Source of the DNA: Mycolicibacterium sp. TY81
Lineage (GTDB): Bacteria; Actinomycetota; Actinomycetes; Mycobacteriales; Mycobacteriaceae
NCBI RefSeq assembly: GCF_018326285.1
Contig: NZ_AP023362.1
Span: forward strand, 4,960,001 to 5,024,000
Length of the DNA stretch: 64,000 bases
Direction: 5' to 3'
Notes under the pieces: generated by a model
Told to the model about the DNA's origin: nothing
Seen by the model: the letters and a program-made list of their open reading frames with translations, nothing else
Database searches by the model: none
In this document: piece after piece, positions 26,087 to 34,078 of the stretch
How positions within the stretch are numbered: the first letter of the stretch is position 1
Layout of the letters: every line of letters starts with the position of its first letter
Translations under genes and position numbers: made by a program

Positions 26087-27130
26087 GTGACGGCTGTTGA
26101 TGGCATGGCACGGGTGCAGATCGGCCATTCGGACCTCCGTGTTCGGCCGGTCGGTCTCGGCTGCATGGGGATGTCGCAGAGCTATGGAGACGCCGACGAT
26201 TCGACGTCGATGCGAACCATCCGTGCAGCGCTCGACTTGGGCGTGGACCACCTCGACACTTCGGACGTTTACGGCGCTTCCGATATCACCTGGGGCGTCC
26301 CGATCCGCGGGTTCGGCCACAACGAGGAGCTGATTGGCAAGGCCATTTCCGGACGTCGCGACGAGGTGGTGCTGGCCACCAAGTTCGCCGCCCGGATCAA
26401 CGACACCAACGACGGGATCGCCATCGACGGGCGGCCCGAGTATGCGACCGCCGCTTGTGAAGCGAGTCTCCGGCGTCTCGGTACCGACGTGATCGACCTG
26501 TATTACTGTCACCGCCTCGATCCGCGCGTCCCTATCGAGGAAACGGTCGGGGCCATGGCCGAGTTGGTCGGTGCGGGCAAGGTCCGCGCGATCGGTCTCA
26601 GCGAGGTGGGGCCCGAGACCTTGCGCCGAGCACGGACGGTGCATCCGATAGCGGCGTTGCAGAGCGAGTATTCCCTGTGGGAACGCGGCGTCGAGGGCGG
26701 TATCGCGGAGACGTGTGCTGCGTTGGGGATAACGCTGGTCGCCTACAGCCCGCTGGGCCGCTCCGCACTCACCGGAGCGTTGGCTGCCGACGCAACCTTT
26801 GCGAAGGGCGATCTGCGCGCCACCAACCCGCGCTTCACCGCGGAGAACCTGGAGACGAACCTGGCTCCCGTGGCTGCACTGAACGAGCTGGCCGATCAAA
26901 AAGGTTGCCGCCCGGGCCAATTGGCGTTGGCCTGGCTGCTTTCGCGCCCCTTCCCGGTGGTGACGATTCCCGGGACCAAGCGCGCCGAGTATGTGGCCGA
27001 GAATCTTGCCGCCACCAACGTCGCCCTCAGCGCCGACGAATCTGCCTATCTCTCAGCGGCTTTCGCACCGGGAACCATCGTCGGCGACCGCTACGCGCCG
27101 GCGCACGCCCGCACTGTGGCGCCACGCTGA
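26087..27130 (+). CDS. Aldo/keto reductase
   Basis: 347-residue NADPH-dependent TIM-barrel reductase (AKR11/13-like, YakC group). Tetrad motifs: DTSDVYG (Asp, Tyr), VLATKF (Lys), YYCHRLDP (His); also GLSEVGPET and the C-terminal NADP site IPGTKRAEYVAENL. GTG 26087 has GAAGGGG 7 bp upstream. Regulated by the divergent TetR. The downstream binding-protein gene begins 8 bp after its stop. Confidence 0.9.
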   Translation: MTAVDGMARVQIGHSDLRVRPVGLGCMGMSQSYGDADDSTSMRTIRAALDLGVDHLDTSDVYGASDITWGVPIRGFGHNEELIGKAISGRRDEVVLATKFAARINDTNDGIAIDGRPEYATAACEASLRRLGTDVIDLYYCHRLDPRVPIEETVGAMAELVGAGKVRAIGLSEVGPETLRRARTVHPIAALQSEYSLWERGVEGGIAETCAALGITLVAYSPLGRSALTGALAADATFAKGDLRATNPRFTAENLETNLAPVAALNELADQKGCRPGQLALAWLLSRPFPVVTIPGTKRAEYVAENLAATNVALSADESAYLSAAFAPGTIVGDRYAPAHARTVAPR

Positions 27131-27138
27131 GCGCGCAG

Positions 27139-28272
27139 ATGACGCCCACCCCTGCCGCCCGCCCCCTTGTGCTCGGTCAGATCGCATCACTGACCGGCTC
27201 CAATTACATGGGGTTGGAGAACTTGGCCGGCGCCGAGCTGGCGGTGCAACAACTGAACGACTCTGGCGGCGTGCTCGGACGCCGTATCGAGTTGCGCGTC
27301 GAAGACGACGGCAGCCTCCCGCAGGGCGCAGTCGATGCTTACGGTCGGCTCGCCGGTCTGCGAACAGTCGCGGTTATCGGCACTTCGTTCTCGAATGCCA
27401 GTCTCGCCGTCCTGCCACACACCGACGGACACCAATTGCTTTATGTCTCAACTGGTGCCGCGCACACGCAGGTCGATCCCGTGCGGCCGTACGCCTTCAT
27501 GACGCCGCCGCCCGGGCATCTGGTGGCCGAGCAACTGCTGCGGTTCCTTCACGGCGCCGGCATCACCGAGATCGCGGTCGTCATCGATGCCGACAGCGCG
27601 TTCAACCGGGATGCCTGGGCGGCCCAGAAAGCCATGCTCAGTCGTCACGGCATCGCGGCCGTCGCCGTCGTGTCCGTCAACGTGGACACCGACGATTTCG
27701 GTCCGGTAGTCCGCCGGCTCGCCGAGAGCTCGGCACAGGCGTTGATGGCTTGGGTGACCGGCCCACCGGCAACGGGTTTGGCACTGGCTTTTCGAGCCGC
27801 CGGGCTCAGCATGCCGATGGTGATGGGGATCGGGGCAGCAAGCCCGGGATTTGTGGACTCGGTCGGACCCGCCGCCGAGGGCATCATCGTCGGAACGTCC
27901 TTGGCGAGCATCGGTTCAGACGTACCAGAGCCGACGATGCGACTCACGATCGAAGCCCTGACCGCACCCTTCGAACAGCGCCATGGCGCGCTCCCATCGC
28001 AGTTCGCCGTCGACGGTTACGTCGCCGCCAAACTCATCGCGGCGTCGATCGAAGCCGCGGGCACCGACGACCGTGGCGCCGTCCGGGACGCGATGGAAAC
28101 GCTGACGTACGTAACGGCTGCCGGCCGATACGCCTTCTCGCCCACCGACCATTCGGGCTTGGACGTCGATGACGTCGCCGTCGCCGTCATTCGGGACGGC
28201 CGGTTCCGTCTCACGCCGTGGTCCGCAGGCAGGCTACGAGAGCACTTGTGCCGCACGGACACGAACCGCTGA
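27139..28272 (+). CDS. LivK/AmiC-like ligand-binding protein without signal peptide
   Basis: 377 residues with the type I periplasmic binding fold of branched-chain amino-acid receptors: LVLGQIASLTGSNYMG, ELAVQQLNDSGGVLGRRIEL, VIGTSFSNASLAVLP, and FAVDGYVAAKLIAASIEAAG. The first residues (MTPTPAARP) contain no hydrophobic signal and no lipobox, and no Liv permease genes are near. It could be a cytoplasmic ligand sensor like AmiC, or a transporter part that lost its export signal. Co-transcribed with the aldo/keto reductase (8-bp gap). Confidence 0.75.
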   Translation: MTPTPAARPLVLGQIASLTGSNYMGLENLAGAELAVQQLNDSGGVLGRRIELRVEDDGSLPQGAVDAYGRLAGLRTVAVIGTSFSNASLAVLPHTDGHQLLYVSTGAAHTQVDPVRPYAFMTPPPGHLVAEQLLRFLHGAGITEIAVVIDADSAFNRDAWAAQKAMLSRHGIAAVAVVSVNVDTDDFGPVVRRLAESSAQALMAWVTGPPATGLALAFRAAGLSMPMVMGIGAASPGFVDSVGPAAEGIIVGTSLASIGSDVPEPTMRLTIEALTAPFEQRHGALPSQFAVDGYVAAKLIAASIEAAGTDDRGAVRDAMETLTYVTAAGRYAFSPTDHSGLDVDDVAVAVIRDGRFRLTPWSAGRLREHLCRTDTNR

Positions 28273-28306
28273 CGATCGACGGTGTCGGTCTGGTCGCGGG
28301 CTGCTG

Positions 28307-29134
28307 TCAGTCCGGCGGCGGCGTGGTGCTGAAGACCGGCCAGCAGATCTCCGTAGCGGTGAATGTTGTTGGAGCTGCGGGTGTTCCGCCGAGGTAGTGT
28401 TCACGGATCGGACCCTGGCCGCTGATCAGGTGCTCGTTCGCGTATTTGCCCAGTGCCCCGTAGCTGCGGTCGATGCTTTCGTCGTGACCACCGGAGTGGG
28501 TGAGCACCGCGTATTCGGCCTTGGGTAACACCTCCGCGCGGACACCGTCCGGAGGCTCCGCCGATTGCGGCGCGGGAACGAACAGGGTTGCGTGGCCGCG
28601 TGATTCGAGAAAGAGCGCCCGGTCGTAGAGGCCGCCAGGCACGACGAGGGACGGTGCGCCTACTGCGGCAACTGCGTCTCGCAGTGTCCTCAGCGTCGCC
28701 GCGAACCAGCTGTCGATCTCGGATACCTCGATGGTGGCGCCGATGGACCACACGGCCAGTGCCGGCTCATGGCGCACTGCCACGAAGGCGGGAGTCTGCA
28801 CGGGCGAAAGCAACTCGCGCAGCGCGCCAACGGTGTCACGCGTCTGTTGCAGCTGGACCTCCATCTGTTCGAGATGAGCCGTGATGATCTGGGTGCGCGT
28901 CGCGGCGTCGTCTGTGGTCAGCAGCGCTTTGATGTCGGGAATGGACATGCCGAGGGATCGAAACCGGCGAATGATGTGTGCATGGTCGACCTGGCTGGTG
29001 TCATAGAAGCGGTAGCCGGTGTACGCGTCGACGTGTGCCGGTTCGAGGATCCCGATGTCGTGGTAGTGCCGTAGCGCTTTCCTACTCAGGCTGGTCATCA
29101 CGGCGAAGTCACCGATCGAAACCTGTGCGCCCAC
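28307..29134 (-). CDS. MerR-family regulator with GyrI-like effector domain
   Basis: 275 residues. N-terminal MerR winged helix: VSIGDFAVMTSLSRKALRHYHDIGIL, then YRFYDTSQVDHAHIIRRFRSLGMSI. A coiled-coil dimer helix (QMEVQLQQTRDTVGALRELL) connects to a GyrI/Bacterial transcription activator effector domain (VRHEPALAVWSI through YLGGTPAA), which binds drug-like ligands in BmrR-type proteins. GTG 29134 is chosen since AGGAGG lies 5 bp upstream; longer versions are Gly-rich filler. Divergent from an NTF2-like/SDR operon, its probable target. Confidence 0.85.
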   Translation of the reverse strand: MGAQVSIGDFAVMTSLSRKALRHYHDIGILEPAHVDAYTGYRFYDTSQVDHAHIIRRFRSLGMSIPDIKALLTTDDAATRTQIITAHLEQMEVQLQQTRDTVGALRELLSPVQTPAFVAVRHEPALAVWSIGATIEVSEIDSWFAATLRTLRDAVAAVGAPSLVVPGGLYDRALFLESRGHATLFVPAPQSAEPPDGVRAEVLPKAEYAVLTHSGGHDESIDRSYGALGKYANEHLISGQGPIREHYLGGTPAAPTTFTATEICWPVFSTTPPPD

Positions 29135-29190
29135 GCCGTCCTCCTCATGCGATCCGCCGCCCGCGTTATCGGCTGAGGCCATCCTGCAGT

Positions 29191-29241
29191 CTCCCCCTAG
29201 GGCAAGGTCAACATCGCGGCCCCGACTTGACCCTCCCCCTA
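29191..29241. promoter_or_regulatory. Repeated CTCCCCCTA elements in the MerR divergent promoter
   Basis: CTCCCCCTA occurs at 29191-29199 and 29233-29241, 42 bp apart. The second lies inside TTGACCCTCCCCCTACAGG (from 29227), where TTGACC may be the -35 of the NTF2 gene with the C-rich element in the long spacer that MerR proteins distort. Confidence 0.45.
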
Positions 29242-29263
29242 CAGGAAGCTCCACCGTGAGGTC

Positions 29264-29602
29264 ATGACCACAGATTGGGATGGCCTCCCGGACAACATAA
29301 AGACGTTCATGACCGCGCTCAGCACCCCGCAGGACGGCCGCGCGGTTGCCACCTTCACCGCCGATGCGGTCGTGACCGATGAGGGGCGCGACTACACAGG
29401 CCGTCACGAGATTGGAGCCTGGCTGACCGCCTCAGCCGGCGAGTACACCTATACCTCCGAGTTCACCGGGGCGACCACCACCGACACGACCATCGACGTC
29501 GGTCAGCATCTGGAGGGCGACTTCCCCGGCGGGGTCGTCGACCTCCGTTTCCGCTTCACCCTCGACGGCGAGTCGATCAGCCGGTTGGTGATCGAGCCAT
29601 GA
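29264..29602 (+). CDS. NTF2/SnoaL-like protein
   Basis: 112-residue cone-fold protein (SnoaL-like): AVATFTADAVVTDEGRDYTGRHEIGAWL and DFPGGVVDLRFRFTLDGESISRLVIEP. Such proteins are small isomerases, hydrolases or binding modules; no catalytic pair can be assigned. Overlaps the next gene by 4 bp (ATGA) and lies downstream of a MerR-type promoter. Confidence 0.8.
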   Translation: MTTDWDGLPDNIKTFMTALSTPQDGRAVATFTADAVVTDEGRDYTGRHEIGAWLTASAGEYTYTSEFTGATTTDTTIDVGQHLEGDFPGGVVDLRFRFTLDGESISRLVIEP

Positions 29603-30438
29603 GCCGGAGATGGTTCATCACCGGCGGTACGCCCGGCGGCTTCGGGGTGGCCTTCGCCGAAGCGGCGCTCGAGACGGGAGACCGTGTGGTGCTGACGTCC
29701 CGGCGCCCGCAGGAGCTGGCGACCTGGGCCGAACAGTACGGTGACGCCGTTCTCGTCGTGCCGCTGGAACTCACCGATGCAGCGCAGGTACAGCGCGCGG
29801 TGCGCGCGGCCGAGGAGCACTTCGGCGGTATCGATGTGCTGGTCAACAATGCGGGTCGCGGTTGGTACGGATCGATCGAGGGAATGGACGAGACCTCGTT
29901 GCGGGCGATGTTCGAACTGAACTTCTTTGCGGTGCTGGCCGTGACGCGCGCCGTGCTGCCAGGCATGCGCGCCCGCGGAAGCGGGTGGATCGTCAACGTG
30001 TCCTCGGTGGCCGGGCTCGTGTCGGCCGTCGGATTCGGCTACTACAGCGCGACGAAGTTCGCCATCGAAGCCATCACCGATGCGCTACGCGACGAGGTCG
30101 CCGCACAGGGCATCTCCGTCTTGACGGTCGAACCCGGAGCGTTCCGCACGAATGCCTACGCCGGCTTCGCCAATGAGCCTGTCGCTGAGGCAATTCCGGA
30201 ATATCACGACATGCTGGAGCAGGTCCGTGCCACCTTCGTCGGGATGGACGGTGCGCAGCCCGGCGACCCTCGCCGCGGAGCTCGTGCGGTACTCGCGGCG
30301 ATGGCCCAGGACCCGCCGCCCCGCCGGCTGGTCCTGGGCAACAGCGGATACGACGCCGTGATCGATGCGCTGGAGCAGAACCTGGCCGACATCCGGGCGA
30401 ACGAAAGACTCTCTCGCAGCGCGGATTTCCCTTCCTAG
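29599..30438 (+). CDS. Short-chain dehydrogenase/reductase
   Basis: 279-residue classical SDR: TGGTPGGFG (variant of TGxxxGxG), VLVNNAG, NVSSVAGLVSAVGFGYYSATKFA with the Ser-Tyr-Lys catalytic set, and VEPGAFRTNAY. It oxidises or reduces an alcohol/ketone with NAD(P). Second gene of the MerR-controlled operon. Confidence 0.9.
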   Translation: MSRRWFITGGTPGGFGVAFAEAALETGDRVVLTSRRPQELATWAEQYGDAVLVVPLELTDAAQVQRAVRAAEEHFGGIDVLVNNAGRGWYGSIEGMDETSLRAMFELNFFAVLAVTRAVLPGMRARGSGWIVNVSSVAGLVSAVGFGYYSATKFAIEAITDALRDEVAAQGISVLTVEPGAFRTNAYAGFANEPVAEAIPEYHDMLEQVRATFVGMDGAQPGDPRRGARAVLAAMAQDPPPRRLVLGNSGYDAVIDALEQNLADIRANERLSRSADFPS

Positions 30439-30453
30439 CCGGGCGGCCCGGCT
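30437..30453. terminator. GC-rich hairpin between convergent SDR and XRE genes
   Basis: AGCCGGGC and GCCCGGCT form a nearly uninterrupted inverted repeat directly after the SDR stop (30438), followed by TCCTTCC on the plus strand. It probably ends both convergent transcripts; no strong U-tract, as is usual in mycobacteria. Confidence 0.45.
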
Positions 30454-30468
30454 TCCTTCCGCCGGCCC

Positions 30469-30984
30469 TCACCGCGGGGTGGTGATCACCACTACCGCTT
30501 CAGCAGCACCATCGGGAGCGGCGAACCGGTGGCGGCGATCGCTCAGCCAACTCAGCGTCGCCCCCTCCTCGACCAGACTCTCCTCACCGACCGGCCCGGC
30601 CAGCACCTTGCCATCGACAACCGTGAGGTGCTCGCGAACGCCGACCCCGTGCGACGGCGAGATGTGCTCGGCGCCATCGGGGAACTCCAGGCGGAACACC
30701 TCAACGGTCACCCGGGGCAGGTGCCGCACCGAAAGCAGCACCGTGCGCATCCCGCCGTCGGCGGCTGGGTGCACGCCCGGGGTCTCGCCGACCAGCGCGG
30801 TCAGCGGCACATCCAGGGGTTCACACAGGGCATAGAGGGTCTCGACCGTGGGATTGCGGCCGCCCGACTCGATCTCGGACAACGACCCCTTGCCCACCCC
30901 GGCTCGGCGGGCGAGCTCGGACAGGCTCAGACCCCGCTCCACCCGCAGCTCTCGCAACCGGCGACCGACCTCTCCCGCATACAT
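30469..30984 (-). CDS. XRE-cupin transcriptional regulator
   Basis: 171 residues: N-terminal XRE helix-turn-helix (LRELRVERGLSLSELARRAGVGKGSLSEIESG) and a C-terminal cupin barrel (about residues 100-170, including LEFPDGAEH and VVDGKVLAGPVG). Such proteins sense small molecules such as amino acids or polyamines. Divergent from the BenE-like transporter with a perfect 20-bp palindrome between them, so it probably represses both. Confidence 0.85.
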   Translation of the reverse strand: MYAGEVGRRLRELRVERGLSLSELARRAGVGKGSLSEIESGGRNPTVETLYALCEPLDVPLTALVGETPGVHPAADGGMRTVLLSVRHLPRVTVEVFRLEFPDGAEHISPSHGVGVREHLTVVDGKVLAGPVGEESLVEEGATLSWLSDRRHRFAAPDGAAEAVVVITTPR

Positions 30985-30995
30985 CTCTTCATGGT

Positions 30996-31032
30996 ACGTT
31001 CTGTTTACAGAACGTTCCGTATTCAGAACGGA
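30996..31032. promoter_or_regulatory. XRE operator palindromes between xre and benE-like gene
   Basis: ACGTTCTGTTTACAGAACGT (30996-31015) is a perfect 8-bp inverted repeat with a 4-bp spacer. A related partial repeat, TCCGTATTCAGAACGGA (31016-31032), follows at once and carries the same CAGAACG half-site. Sits 11 bp from the xre start and overlaps the ribosome site region of the transporter gene. Confidence 0.6.
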
Positions 31033-31040
31033 GGGTGCGG

Positions 31041-32273
31041 ATGGAACAGGACGTCTCGAAGGCAGTCCCGATCAGTGCCGGCGTGGTGTGCGCCCTGGTC
31101 GGCTTCACGTCGTCGTTCGCGGTGGTACTCGCGGGGCTGCGGGCAGCGGGCGCAAATCCGCAACAGGCGGCCTCGGGTCTGGTGGCGGTGAGTTTGGCGA
31201 TGGGCGCGTCATCGATGCTGCTGTCGTGGCGGTTCCGGATGCCGATCACCAGTGCGTGGTCGACGCCCGGCGCGGCGCTGCTGGTCACGACCGGTGCGGT
31301 GGCCGGCGGGTGGCCCGCGGCCGTCGGCGCGTTCGCGCTCACGGCGGTGCTGCTGCTGGCGACGGGCCTCTGGCCGGCGCTCGCGCGCCTGGTCACCCGC
31401 ATCCCCAATCCCGTCGCTCAGGCGATGCTCGCGGGGGTCCTCCTCCCGCTGTGCGTCGCTCCAGTTACCGCCTTGGCCCACGATCCGGGTGCGATCGCAC
31501 CGGTGCTGGTGGTGTGGCTGATCATGATCGCGCTCCGGCCCCGCTGGGCCGTACCGGCCGCGTTCGGCGCCGCCCTGGTGGTGATCACGGTGACACTGGT
31601 CCGCAACCACGCCCTGCCCGCAGCCACTGCATGGATCCCCCACCTGCAGGTCACGGCTCCCACCTTCACCATGCAAGCGCTCACCGGCATCGCTGTGCCG
31701 CTGTACATCGTGACCATGGCAGCGCAGAACATCCCCGGCGTCGCTGTCATGTCGGGCTTCGGTTACCGCGTTCCCTGGCGTCCGGCGCTGACGGTGACCG
31801 GGATCGGTTCCTTGCTGGCGACTCCGTTCGGCGGACACGCCGTCAACTTGGCCGCGATCAGCGCCGCGTTGGCGGCCGCACCGGACGCCGATCCGAACCC
31901 CCGGCGCCGCTGGATCGCCGGGTTCACGACGGGGGCGGTGTACTGCGGGCTCGGCCTGGTCTCCACCGGACTGACAGCGGCTGTTCTCGCGGCCCCGGCG
32001 GGTGTCGTGCAGGCCGTTGCCGGTGTGGCACTACTCAGTGCTTTTGCCGGCGCCTGCGCGGGAGCAATGGCCGACGAATCGGCGCGACTCCCCGCAGCGG
32101 TGACGCTGATCGTTGCCGCCTCGGGAACGACGGTGGCCGGTGTCGGTGCGGCGTTCTGGGCGCTGGTGATCGGCGTGATCGCACACCGACTGCTCAGGCC
32201 TGCGGCCGCCGCCGCTCCAGAACCGTCGCGCCGAAGTGCGCCTGCTGCTACGACAACGCAGCCTCTCGGCTGA
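31041..32273 (+). CDS. benE: BenE-family transporter
   Basis: 410-residue membrane protein with about 12 helices of the benzoate:H+ symporter (BenE) family: VVCALVGFTSSFAVVLAGLRAAG near the N-terminus (in two helices), RFRMPITSAWSTPGAALLV, IPNPVAQAMLAGVLLPLCV and FGYRVPWRPALTVTGIGS. It probably imports an aromatic acid or related compound; no benzoate-degradation genes are nearby, so the substrate is uncertain. ATG 31041 follows GGAGGG. Confidence 0.85.
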   Translation: MEQDVSKAVPISAGVVCALVGFTSSFAVVLAGLRAAGANPQQAASGLVAVSLAMGASSMLLSWRFRMPITSAWSTPGAALLVTTGAVAGGWPAAVGAFALTAVLLLATGLWPALARLVTRIPNPVAQAMLAGVLLPLCVAPVTALAHDPGAIAPVLVVWLIMIALRPRWAVPAAFGAALVVITVTLVRNHALPAATAWIPHLQVTAPTFTMQALTGIAVPLYIVTMAAQNIPGVAVMSGFGYRVPWRPALTVTGIGSLLATPFGGHAVNLAAISAALAAAPDADPNPRRRWIAGFTTGAVYCGLGLVSTGLTAAVLAAPAGVVQAVAGVALLSAFAGACAGAMADESARLPAAVTLIVAASGTTVAGVGAAFWALVIGVIAHRLLRPAAAAAPEPSRRSAPAATTTQPLG

Positions 32274-32652
32274 ACGGCGGCGTCAGCACAGGCGCCATGG
32301 CAGGTTCCTCGCCCGCCTGCGGACGGCGGTGACTCCACAGGACCACGGCCGCGATGAGGGCCACCACTCCACCGGCGCCAACCGGCAGCGTCGTCGACTG
32401 ACGGTCAGCCAGTATCGACTGGCACTGCTCGACATAGTTGCTCGGCGCGAACATGGGCCCGCGGTTGGTGTGCAGATCCAAATTGATCTGGTCTTGTACT
32501 CGGGCGACTTCGAAGTCCGGGCGAAAGCCGGTCCCGCAGGGAATCGGCGTTCCAAACCGGTCCACAGCTCCCAGCTGCACAGGGATTGCTGTAGATAGCA
32601 GCGCGCCGAGAACCGCAGCGGCACCGGCAAGGGCTAGTACACGGCTAAACAT
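32248..32652 (-). CDS. Small membrane hypothetical protein
   Basis: 134 residues starting at ATG 32652 (GGAG just upstream). Two hydrophobic helices: VLALAGAAAVLGALLSTAI at the N-terminus and VGAGGVVALIAAVVLWSHRR near the C-terminus. Between them is an extracytoplasmic loop with two Cys (PIPCGTGF and VEQCQSIL) that may pair. Conserved-looking mycobacterial type; function unknown. Converges with and overlaps the BenE-like gene by 26 bp. Confidence 0.6.
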   Translation of the reverse strand: MFSRVLALAGAAAVLGALLSTAIPVQLGAVDRFGTPIPCGTGFRPDFEVARVQDQINLDLHTNRGPMFAPSNYVEQCQSILADRQSTTLPVGAGGVVALIAAVVLWSHRRPQAGEEPAMAPVLTPPFSREAALS

Positions 32653-32919
32653 GTTGCTCCAGTTCCCCCTTCGAGATTGGTGAACGACTGCGCTGGCGGC
32701 AATCGTCGACTTGGCGTTCATCTCGTGAGCGGTTGCGGCCAGCAACCGCCGTATATGGGTTAGTCGTGACCGGTGGCTCAAGCCGAACGTGCGAATTACG
32801 TGATCCCGAGCACATAGCGGCAGCGCTACTCAAGCCGGCAGTTGAAGGCCTCCGGCCAGGCGGCCCGGCCCGATGTCACGGCCGACCAGTCCGAGGGGAC
32901 CTTGCGAAATAACGGATCT

Positions 32920-33951
32920 TCAGGAGACGGTCACGTGGACGTGGTCGAAGTGGGCAGCCACCCGCCACATTGTGTAGGAGATGCCGAAGCGTCCCGCCTG
33001 ACTCTCGAGATCGGCCTTTATCTCGTCCCCGAGACCCATGTCCGAGCCGATCATGATGTCCACCGCATGCCCGCTCGGGTGGTCGGGAAGCCGATCTGCG
33101 CGCACGCCACCAATCGACTTCACGCCGGGGTAGGTGGCCATGATGTAGTCCACGATCGCCCTCGCGTTGGGGACCAAACCGCTCATCCCGACCGTGGGGA
33201 TCGGCGCGATCGGGCCCAACGCTGCCGTGACGGCTGCCGTCGGGAGGACCACTCCCGCCTGCTGGGCCGGGGGCAACGCGGCATAGCTCGCGCTGACAGC
33301 GGCCATCTGCTTACGCAGCCGAGCCCGCATGTTCTGCAAGTCCGCTCGGACCGCAGCAGCCGCGTCGACGGCCGCCTTCGCGTCAGCCGCGGACTTTGCC
33401 GAGGCCTCCTCGCTGGCCTGCGCGTCCTGGTAGGCCTGACGGAAGCCCCGCATCTGCGCGGAGATCTCGGTAGCCACCACCCGCTGGACGGCCAGGGCGG
33501 CGATCAGGTTCGCGGGCGACGACGCGGTCAGAATGGCGCTGACGCCGTCGGTTCGCCCACCCATGTAGGCCGCAGCGGCATATTGGTCCACGTCCTGCTG
33601 GTAGGCGTTCAGTTGGGCTTTGGTCGCCTCGAGGCCGGCGAGATCGTCGGAGTGCTTCTTGTCCGCCTGACTCAGCGACTGCAGCTTCGCGTCGAGATCC
33701 GGCTGCGCATTGCGGATGGTGTCGGACAGCTGTTCGACCTGGCGGGACAGCTCGTTGAGCTGTGCCAACCCATCCTGGGGCGGGTCGGCCTGCGCCACGC
33801 CAGCCCACACCACGCTCAGTGCGACCAGTCCCGCGATGGCACCGACCACCGGCTTGCGGGCGGCGTCATTCGCCACAAGCGGTGAGTGAACCTTCAAGAC
33901 TGCGCATCCTTCGACGCTGTCGACGTCTGCTCCGTCGAGCCGACTGCCCAT
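32920..33951 (-). CDS. RipA-like coiled-coil protein with M15/ARB_07466-like C-terminus
   Basis: 343 residues. A hydrophobic export signal lies near residues 35-55 (VVGAIAGLVALSVVWAGVAQA); a later start at GTG 33876 would give a more usual signal length. The mature N-terminal half is a long coiled coil (QLNELSRQVEQLSDTIRNAQ; SQADKKHSDDLAGLEATK) as in the RipA/RipC endopeptidases. In place of NlpC/P60 the C-terminus has a D-Ala-D-Ala carboxypeptidase-like fold with HPSGHAVDIMIG and HFDHVHVTV. It is probably a wall hydrolase or a binding protein. Ends the backbone segment next to mceA. Confidence 0.75.
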   Translation of the reverse strand: MGSRLDGADVDSVEGCAVLKVHSPLVANDAARKPVVGAIAGLVALSVVWAGVAQADPPQDGLAQLNELSRQVEQLSDTIRNAQPDLDAKLQSLSQADKKHSDDLAGLEATKAQLNAYQQDVDQYAAAAYMGGRTDGVSAILTASSPANLIAALAVQRVVATEISAQMRGFRQAYQDAQASEEASAKSAADAKAAVDAAAAVRADLQNMRARLRKQMAAVSASYAALPPAQQAGVVLPTAAVTAALGPIAPIPTVGMSGLVPNARAIVDYIMATYPGVKSIGGVRADRLPDHPSGHAVDIMIGSDMGLGDEIKADLESQAGRFGISYTMWRVAAHFDHVHVTVS

Positions 33952-34078
33952 GTGCCTTAGTTGTCCAGGAGGCTACAAAAGTGGCGCCTGCGCTGTCCAA
34001 CCATGGCCGTCAACCACGCGCGTGGTCATCAGCTAGCGGAAGAGCCGCGCCTACGGGAGCCGTCGGGCGACGCTTGGG

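Noticed and set aside
28307..29407. Longer version of the MerR regulator starting at 29407
   Set aside because: The extra residues are not MerR-like and would erase the promoter region; GTG 29134 has AGGAGG at ideal spacing.
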